From positions 19,520,667 through 19,584,666 of the forward strand of contig NC_058043.1 in the NCBI RefSeq assembly GCF_020085105.1: a DNA stretch of 64,000 bases, in the 5' to 3' direction. A model generated the notes under the pieces. The model was not told the DNA's origin, did not search any database, and worked only from the letters and a program-made list of their open reading frames with translations. A program made the position numbers and the translations under genes. Source of the stretch: Siniperca chuatsi. Lineage: Eukaryota > Chordata > Actinopteri > Centrarchiformes > Sinipercidae. This document shows positions 61,101 through 64,000 of the stretch, piece after piece; position 1 is the stretch's first letter, and every line of letters starts with the position of its first letter.

Positions 61101-62862
61101 ACAAGGGCATGAATAGAAGAAAAAGAGAAACAACCTTAGGCATATCCATCTCATCATCAAAGGCCCTGAGCTGAAAGAGAACAGAGGGTTTAAGGAGTTA
61201 GATAACAACACAGGAAGGAGGAAGCTAAAGCAGAGGTCAATGATACAGCATGACATGTTAGTTAAGTGAGTTAAGACTGTGGAGATACTTATCAAACTTC
61301 AGCAGCACAGAAGGAATAGTATTTATGAATAGATATTTCCCACAGTGCAGAATTAGTGCAGTCTCATACAGTGGTGAGTGTGGCTGAAAGCATTTCTGCT
61401 GAGAAGTGTTCAGTCCTGCCTTATTGACTGCAGAGGTGAATGTGACAGAAAGAACAAGCCAATTCCTTTCAAAATAAGGTTACTCTTAGCAATTACTGTG
61501 TTAAGAGTGTGTGTGTGATGCAGTCTGCCTGATGCTGTAAAATCACATACAACCATGGATCCTTAATTTATTGACATCATAAATCTTGTCATATATGAAA
61601 ACATATTGTATGTATCTCATTTTGCTGTTTTTGTGTAAAGACTTGTGCTACTTGCATTTCAATTAAAATATTAGGAGTAGGACTGGTCTTGAAATGAGAG
61701 GAATCTCGAGCATAAGAAATCCATTCAAAATATACTGTTTTACTCATAGTTTCTGAAAAGTACAAAATACATTATAATATAATTTTTAGAACTGTATTTA
61801 TGCATTATATACAATACAATATACAGTATATGCACATTCATACCGTGTTCATGAAGTATAGCACCCCACCATTCTGTGCTTGGCAGCTTCTCCTACCTTC
61901 TCTCCATAACCACGGTCTTTTGTCATCATCTCTCGCAGTGTTTGCAGAACTTTGATGCACAGTCGCTCCTCATTTTCCTCCAGCAGCTGCTTGGTATGTT
62001 TGATCAGCCTGAACAAGTACATTAGTTCACAAGTCTAATTTATAATACGTATGCGTCAATAACATATATATTTAGCTGAAGAAGGTATCAGGACTTACTT
62101 GCATATAAAACCTCCACTCTCACACTTCTTGCGTGAGTCTGTGTTTTCAGGGAAGAGCAGCTCGGGCCGATGCAGCACGTCCACCAGAACTGACAACTCA
62201 GCCTGGACCAACGGGCGCAGACGGTCCTCAAGAGCTGACACAATGTCCTACAGTCCAGACAAACATCCTTACTGCTTGAATGATTTAACACACGTAAGTA
62301 AGCAAACACGTGCACAAATACTGTACCTGCAGCCTCTCAATGATGTTCCTGTAGTCCCGTGAAGCGGTCACCACAGAGTCTCTGCGGGCAGCATTGCGAG
62401 CAGAGAGTCTCCAGCTCATGGCTGTCTTCTGGACAATGTTGTTGGACTTCACAAACAGGTTGTTCACCTGGTTGTCCAGGTCCACAGGGATGGCTATTGC
62501 TCTGCCTTTGGCTGGCGGGTATACACAGAGACACACACGAGCAGTGTGAAGATAAATCAGCTCCAGTAACTTTTGCTTAAAACTCTCTCCTTACTAGATG
62601 CAATAAAGAATCATGACTTAAAATACAAACTGTTAAACCTACTGTACATGATGGACTGATTTAGACATTAAAAGTAAAAACTTGTGAGACTGGACTTTTT
62701 TTTTAAGTTGATGTGAGTGTTGAGAAGGATCTTGATCTTACCGACATCAGAGAGCACCTTGATACAATTCTCCACACAGCCCTTCTGGACAGGTATCAAC
62801 CAGTTACAATGGTAGACCCTGAACACTGCCTGCAACAGCTGTACAAAGACTGGCTGCCTGGT
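26799..62862 (-). CDS. itpr1: Inositol 1,4,5-trisphosphate receptor type 1, C-terminal 1238 residues (5' part outside window)
   Basis: This is the tetrameric ER calcium channel opened by IP3 and Ca2+. Twenty-six minus-strand exons join in frame over 3717 nt. The fragment contains the regulatory linker with both PKA sites (RRDSV in the 62327-62511 exon, GRRDSLTSF in the 53949-54081 exon) and the S2 splice region. Next come the putative ATPB motif GGLGLLG, the RIH-associated domain and six membrane helices (exons from 41041 to 31919). The pore loop follows, with filter GGGVGD and lumenal sequons NAT and NCT, then the zinc-finger linker CFIC...HIKEEH, a coiled coil and the exact type 1 C-terminus ([19 protein letters not shown]...PQQPA). 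The C-terminus and S2 region set it apart from itpr2 and itpr3. The ligand-binding core and suppressor domains lie upstream of the window. Confidence 0.97.
27230..27511 (-). repeat. MITE-like teleost repeat, partial copy
   Basis: The segment with GCTAGCTGTTTCCCCTTGTT and CTTTATGCTAAGCTAAGC ends GTGTCAAACTATTCCTTTAA. It is the reverse-oriented relative of the element at 56090-56409. The left end appears truncated. Confidence 0.6.
27950..28111 (-). CDS. itpr1: itpr1 exon with C-terminal coiled coil
   Basis: Fifty-four codons, from [20 protein letters not shown] to LTELKEQ. The heptad segment [20 protein letters not shown] forms the tetrameric C-terminal coiled coil. Confidence 0.97.
29036..29196 (-). 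CDS. itpr1: itpr1 exon with zinc-finger histidines
   Basis: The exon encodes [20 protein letters not shown] followed by [20 protein letters not shown]. It supplies the His pair that completes the C2H2-type linker with CFIC of the previous exon. Confidence 0.97.
30564..30640. repeat. Long (CA)n microsatellite
   Basis: About 31 uninterrupted CA dinucleotides to 30626, followed by interrupted CAGACA units, within an itpr1 intron. Confidence 0.95.
31130..31215 (+). repeat. Possible tRNA-derived SINE head
   Basis: GCTGGCAGGGCGCC resembles an A-box and GTTAGAGGTTTGATTCCC resembles a B-box at tRNA-like spacing. I cannot fold a full cloverleaf, so a functional tRNA gene is unlikely. Confidence 0.3.
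31350..31672. repeat. AT-rich teleost interspersed repeat, second copy
   Basis: It starts GGCTGCAGCCAATTATTTTC, holds TTTTTTGATTAACTGC, and ends GATTGACTAATTGATTAAAC, the outline of the same family as at 6134. Confidence 0.55.
31754..31919 (-). CDS. itpr1: itpr1 exon with transmembrane helix 6 and zinc-finger CxxC
   Basis: The exon encodes [20 protein letters not shown] and [20 protein letters not shown], the gate helix, and ends in KTTCFIC, the cysteine pair of the linker zinc finger. Confidence 0.98.
32944..33083 (-). CDS. itpr1: itpr1 exon with pore helix and selectivity filter
   Basis: The exon encodes [40 protein letters not shown] and KE. GGGVGD is the cation filter shared by IP3 receptors. 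Confidence 0.97.
33152..33330. repeat. Teleost interspersed repeat (GGTCCAGTGTGTAGGATTTA)
   Basis: AAAGGTCCAGTGTGTAGGAT followed by TTTAGTGGCATCTGGCGGTG is the recognisable start of a very common dispersed fish repeat. It lies about 70 nt upstream of an itpr1 exon. Confidence 0.6.
35182..35265 (-). CDS. itpr1: itpr1 exon, lumenal loop
   Basis: The exon encodes [20 protein letters not shown], then TTGALQE, with the second sequon NCT. The acceptor GTGTAG is set by phase. A nearer TTCTAG nine nt upstream would bring an in-frame TAG. The loop is shorter than in the human protein. Confidence 0.9.
35393..35582 (-). CDS. itpr1: itpr1 exon with helix 4-5 linker and transmembrane helix 5
   Basis: The exon encodes [20 protein letters not shown], the pore-lining-side helix [18 protein letters not shown] and [15 protein letters not shown], the start of the lumenal loop with a glycosylation sequon NAT. 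Confidence 0.97.
36063..36103. repeat. (CAA)n trinucleotide repeat
   Basis: About 12 CAA units followed by CAGCAG, in the itpr1 intron between 35583 and 36365. Confidence 0.9.
36366..36530 (-). CDS. itpr1: itpr1 exon with transmembrane helix 4
   Basis: The exon encodes [20 protein letters not shown] and the helix [20 protein letters not shown], then FYSLL. It is phase 0 at both ends. Confidence 0.97.
37616..37898. repeat. Two tandem-oriented ends of a GGGTCAGTTCACCCAAA repeat abutting an itpr1 donor
   Basis: AAAGGGTCAGTTCACCCAAA occurs at about 37616 and 37848 in the same orientation. Each is followed by TAGTGG(A/T)ATCTAGTCATG. The second copy is truncated and stops next to the splice donor of the exon ending at 37905. 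Confidence 0.6.
37905..38080 (-). CDS. itpr1: itpr1 exon with transmembrane helix 2 and start of helix 3
   Basis: The exon encodes [20 protein letters not shown] and [20 protein letters not shown], then FN at the GTGAGT donor. A dispersed repeat begins within about 10 nt of that donor. Confidence 0.96.
40150..40204. repeat. (GT)n-rich microsatellite
   Basis: GT repeats interrupted by AT, within the itpr1 intron between 38081 and 41040. Confidence 0.9.
41041..41163 (-). CDS. itpr1: itpr1 exon with transmembrane helix 1
   Basis: The exon encodes [16 protein letters not shown] and the first membrane helix [16 protein letters not shown]. The acceptor is CCTTAAG before CCCAG, fixed by the phase of the upstream exon (LR-A-QPVLYW). 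Confidence 0.95.
41255..41390. repeat. Fragment of the AT-rich CGATTA repeat family
   Basis: It contains AAACCATAAATCGATTATCA and TTGTTTGATCGGCTAATTG, related to the copies at 6134, 31350 and 46435. Confidence 0.45.
41960..42250 (+). repeat. Teleost interspersed repeat (ACCTGCATGTCTTTGGACTG)
   Basis: It contains CTGGGCGAGAGGCGGGTTAC, CACCTAACCTGCATGTCTTT and GCAAACTCCACACAGACAGG in order, hallmark segments of a dispersed repeat very common in fish genomes. Confidence 0.65.
42839..43031 (-). CDS. itpr1: itpr1 exon, pre-membrane coupling region
   Basis: The exon encodes [20 protein letters not shown], the [18 protein letters not shown] motif and [14 protein letters not shown], the segment that couples cytosolic domains to the channel. 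Confidence 0.97.
43190..43297 (-). CDS. itpr1: itpr1 exon ([20 protein letters not shown])
   Basis: Thirty-six codons, ending [15 protein letters not shown], phase 0 at both ends. Confidence 0.97.
43427..43570 (-). CDS. itpr1: itpr1 exon with expanded acidic insert
   Basis: The exon encodes [17 protein letters not shown], an acidic run [14 protein letters not shown], then [16 protein letters not shown]. The acidic run is longer than the mammalian ENGEDG segment. Confidence 0.96.
43708..43803 (-). CDS. itpr1: itpr1 exon ([20 protein letters not shown])
   Basis: Thirty-two codons, ending [12 protein letters not shown], phase 0 at both ends. Confidence 0.97.
44155..44265 (-). CDS. itpr1: itpr1 exon ([20 protein letters not shown])
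   Basis: Thirty-seven codons, ending [17 protein letters not shown], with AG|GTGAGT donor; near-identical to mammalian sequence. Confidence 0.97.
44357..44557 (-). CDS. itpr1: itpr1 exon, RIH-associated domain with GGLGLLG
   Basis: Sixty-seven codons, from [20 protein letters not shown] to [10 protein letters not shown]. They include [18 protein letters not shown], which contains the GxGxxG element proposed as ATPB. Confidence 0.97.
44686..44990. repeat. TTCACC-ended teleost repeat
   Basis: It starts AAGGAATAGTTCACCTACAA followed by ATGAAAATTCTGCTCACTCA, typical of dispersed fish elements with (T)TAAAGG(G/A) ends. The right boundary is approximate. Confidence 0.5.
45760..46013 (-). CDS. itpr1: itpr1 exon ([20 protein letters not shown])
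   Basis: The exon encodes [19 protein letters not shown] through a variable acidic segment to [23 protein letters not shown], the start of the RIH-associated region. Confidence 0.95.
46200..46383 (-). CDS. itpr1: itpr1 exon ([20 protein letters not shown])
   Basis: The exon encodes [17 protein letters not shown] to [13 protein letters not shown] and ends in a charged stretch, VRKK, phase 1. It directly continues the exon ending NTTIQ, so nothing is missing in the 5-kb intron between. Confidence 0.96.
46435..46722 (-). repeat. AT-rich CGATTA repeat family, reverse copy
   Basis: ATGATCGATTAATTGTGTCA, then CACTATTTTCTGACATTTTC and GATAAATCAATAGTCTGTTT match the family signature in the opposite orientation to 31350. 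Confidence 0.55.
48062..48085 (+). other. Potential G-quadruplex sequence
   Basis: Four G-tracts (48062-48065, 48070-48074, 48076-48078, 48081-48085) separated by 4, 1 and 2 nt fit the intramolecular G4 pattern. An 11-G run at 47938-47948 and a further G-rich block near 48157 lie nearby. Confidence 0.6.
51425..51612 (-). CDS. itpr1: itpr1 exon ([20 protein letters not shown])
   Basis: The exon encodes [18 protein letters not shown] followed by [20 protein letters not shown] and ends NTTIQ. The Gly-rich start replaces the longer poly-Gly of mammals. Confidence 0.96.
52229..52817. mobile_element. Foldback-type palindromic MITE with TTAAAGGGACAGTTCACC ends
   Basis: The left arm GTTGAAGGGACAGTTCACCC is matched by the right end GGGTGAACTGTCCCTTTAAC. 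Inner segments also pair: GTGTGAGTTGTCGAGTTTTG with CAAAACTCGACAACTCACAC, and AGTTCCTACATGAA near the centre. The arms are close to 290 nt, imperfect but clearly homologous. TTAA-type ends suggest a piggyBac-mobilised non-autonomous element. It sits in the itpr1 intron between 51613 and 53948. Confidence 0.85.
53390..53416 (-). CDS. itpr1: Candidate itpr1 27-nt cassette microexon
   Basis: On the minus strand GCATATAG precedes 27 nt that are followed by a strong donor, GTATGT. Read in the phase left by the upstream exon, the unit inserts DFGGHIGAN and returns phase 1, so flanking exons stay in frame with or without it. It has no mammalian counterpart that I know. It may be a regulated insertion next to the PKA/ATPA region, or a chance match. 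Confidence 0.4.
53949..54081 (-). CDS. itpr1: itpr1 exon with second PKA site
   Basis: The exon encodes [20 protein letters not shown] and [25 protein letters not shown] corresponds to rodent Ser1755 (RRESLTS). If both S2 cassettes are skipped, the GYGEK of the upstream exon joins GEAL here to create the GYGEKG motif. Confidence 0.95.
55652..55699 (-). CDS. itpr1: itpr1 48-nt exon, candidate S2C cassette with CAG-CAG acceptor
   Basis: Sixteen codons, [16 protein letters not shown], phase 0 at both ends. By place, size and sequence it corresponds to mammalian S2C (ending RQLEDHK). The acceptor reads CACCCAGCAG, so use of the second AG would drop the first Gln without changing the frame. The exon is isolated by introns of 5.4 and 1.6 kb. 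Confidence 0.85.
56090..56409 (+). mobile_element. MITE with about 30-nt terminal inverted repeats
   Basis: The left end AAAGGAGTAGTTAGACATTT followed by TGGGAAATATA pairs with the right end ATATCCCAAAATTTCGAACT followed by ATTCTTTTAA. The internal AGCTTAGCATAAAGACTGGA segment is shared with the copy at 27230-27511. It is a non-autonomous DNA transposon common in teleosts. Confidence 0.75.
57540..57690 (-). pseudogene. Tc1/mariner transposase remnant
   Basis: The minus strand encodes [20 protein letters not shown] followed by EHL. This contains the QSPDLNPxEHLW signature around the third catalytic acidic residue of Tc1-like (DD34E) transposases. A stop and divergence follow soon after, and no full open frame or terminal repeats were found, so it is a dead fragment. 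Confidence 0.8.
58043..58095. repeat. Perfect 24-nt inverted repeat with 5-nt loop, next to (GA)n
   Basis: CAGTGATCTCTCTCTGTCTC... at 58043-58066 is exactly complementary to 58072-58095, with loop TGTAT. A (GA)n run continues to about 58125. The DNA could extrude a 24-bp hairpin. Confidence 0.9.
59889..59937. repeat. CA-rich microsatellite
   Basis: CA dinucleotides interrupted by GACAGA, in the large itpr1 intron. Confidence 0.85.
61135..61170 (-). CDS. itpr1: itpr1 36-nt exon, candidate S2A cassette
   Basis: TTTCAG and GTTGTT bound 12 codons, [12 protein letters not shown], phase 0 at both ends. By position it matches the mammalian S2A segment (ISIDELxNAEL...), but it is about half as long. 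The donor is weak, as expected of a regulated exon. Constitutive inclusion is not shown. Confidence 0.75.
61897..62008 (-). CDS. itpr1: itpr1 exon ending in GYGEK (upstream edge of S2)
   Basis: The exon encodes [20 protein letters not shown] to TKDRGYGEK. It ends at phase 0 exactly where mammalian S2 insertion begins. Confidence 0.95.
62099..62247 (-). CDS. itpr1: itpr1 exon ([15 protein letters not shown])
   Basis: The exon encodes [20 protein letters not shown] and [16 protein letters not shown], nearly identical to the mammalian protein. It ends in phase 2. Confidence 0.96.
62327..62511 (-). CDS. itpr1: itpr1 exon with first PKA site
   Basis: The exon encodes [20 protein letters not shown] and ends [29 protein letters not shown] is the conserved first PKA site (Ser1589 of the rodent protein). 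Confidence 0.96.
62742..62862 (-). CDS. itpr1: itpr1 exon, most 5' in window
   Basis: The exon encodes [20 protein letters not shown] followed by [11 protein letters not shown], the helical armadillo region near human residue 1500. It ends in phase 1. No further itpr1 exon was recognised between here and 64000. Confidence 0.93.
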
Positions 62863-63028
62863 CTGAGAAGAAGAAAAAAAGTAGAGAGGCTGTAGATTAT
62901 TATATTTATCTAAATGGACTAACTTTTTTTAGTCTTGAAAGAAAGAAAGATGTCCCTTGACAACATGAAAGATACCCATCTGTCATCTACAGCACCAACA
63001 ATCTGGACCACAGGCTTTGCCTTTTAGT

Positions 63029-63081
<53 letters not shown>

Positions 63082-64000
63082 AGTGATGTGACAGCACCTG
63101 TAGTGAGAACAGCATGCTGTGGTTTACTTTTCCAGGAGACCCATCAATCCCTGAGCAGACATTCGCCCAAACCTAGCCCCAGTGAAAATCAGTTCTATTG
63201 AACTTTCATCTCAGAATACTCACACATACATAAATATTTTACACTATTTTACACCCAACAAGAATCTGCAACACCAAACTCTGTGTTTTCCCTGCTCAAT
63301 TAAATTACAAAAAATACCTGAAACATTTTCCCCAACAGAGAGGCCTGCAGCAGAGGATACAAGTAGTGAAGAAATAAAACATGTACGGAAAATAACCACG
63401 ATGCATCACACACATACTTCCAAATACATTTCTATAGATTTCAGAGACAACTGTTATTTATGGAGACATGTAAAGTGCTCTATAATGCAAACCTTGAATT
63501 TGTAAAACAATATGATTGTGTGATTGCATCAGAGATGACTGAAAAGATTATTATTATTTGAACAAATGACCTGTCACAAAGTTTTCAATAGAGTACTGAA
63601 AATCTATTTTCTATTATCTATTTCAATGCATGTATGAAAGTTTGCTTATACAGTATAATAATAAAAAGGGGAACTTTTTATGTATCTACAAAGGAAATGA
63701 TTATTCAGCACAACTGGATGCCAAAAATCACAATCACAACTAACTGGTCTTAGCTTTGTAATGCCTGATTGGCTCTATAGGAGCATGACCAACATAACTC
63801 TGACACATACAAATGGGAAGAGAAGGGGAACATTCATTCTTCCTAACCACCCGCAACGATGTTAATCAGAAGATCAAAATTCTCAGAAATTTGACGGAAG
63901 CACAGATTTGACCACTTACAGGAAGCACTTAATATGAAAAACACTACCAAGGATGGTTTGGTTTTAATCTAAAAGTCAGGCTTTTGAATGGGGAGTTTCT
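62863..64000 (-). other. itpr1 intron reaching the window edge
   Basis: Apart from the CA run, I see no exon here. The upstream itpr1 exons (encoding the IP3-binding core and suppressor domain) must lie beyond 64000. Confidence 0.6.
63030..63079. repeat. (CA)n microsatellite
   Basis: About 24 CA dinucleotides in the itpr1 intron upstream of the exon at 62862. Confidence 0.95.

Larger units (their letters stand above)
55700..61134 (-). other. itpr1 intron between the two S2-type small exons
   Basis: A 5.4-kb intron holding the MITE at 56090, the Tc1 remnant at 57540, the hairpin/GA tract at 58043 and a CA tract near 59889. No in-frame additional exon was recognised. Confidence 0.6.

Noticed and set aside
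62713..62895. 60-codon plus-strand reading frame
   Set aside because: It is the antisense shadow of the itpr1 exon 62742-62862, whose minus-strand translation matches the family.

Overview
This is vertebrate genomic DNA, almost certainly from a spiny-rayed (perciform-type) teleost fish. Protein-coding exons are short and split by GT-AG introns. There are many CA/GT microsatellites. Interspersed repeats typical of teleosts are common, including piggyBac-like TTAA-ended MITEs, a Tc1/mariner remnant and several AT-rich families. No bacterial, viral or CRISPR features were seen.

Layout. Positions 1-8350 hold the 5' end of an unidentified minus-strand gene: a first coding exon at 8306-8350, and the edge of a second exon at 1-40 behind an intron of about 8.3 kb that carries a near-perfect 331-bp tandem duplication. 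Positions 10140-16412 hold ttll3 (plus strand, 12 coding exons, 828 codons), a tubulin glycylase, with two RFX X-box-like sites upstream that fit a ciliary gene. Positions 18446-22307 hold bhlhe40 (DEC1; minus strand, 5 exons, 426 aa) with E-boxes and a CRE upstream. From about 24-26.8 kb to beyond 62.9 kb lies the 3' part of itpr1 (minus strand): 26 constitutive-frame coding exons encoding the last 1238 residues of the type 1 inositol 1,4,5-trisphosphate receptor. These cover the central regulatory linker with two PKA sites and the S2 splice region, the RIH-associated domain, six membrane helices, the GGGVGD pore filter, the zinc-finger linker and the C-terminal coiled coil. The 5' half of itpr1 lies outside the window.

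The itpr1 and bhlhe40 genes lie in the same order and on the same strand as in mammals. The ttll3 gene converges on bhlhe40. The three identified genes are functionally unrelated: ciliary tubulin glycylation, circadian/hypoxia transcriptional repression and ER calcium release.

The most interesting observations are in itpr1. Two small phase-0 exons correspond to the mammalian S2 (neuronal) splice region, the second with a CAG-CAG tandem acceptor. A further 27-nt frame-preserving candidate microexon lies just after the second PKA site. Exon models were built by eye. They are strongly supported internally: phases match at every junction, and total coding lengths are multiples of three (1281 nt for bhlhe40, 2487 nt for ttll3, 3717 nt for the itpr1 fragment).
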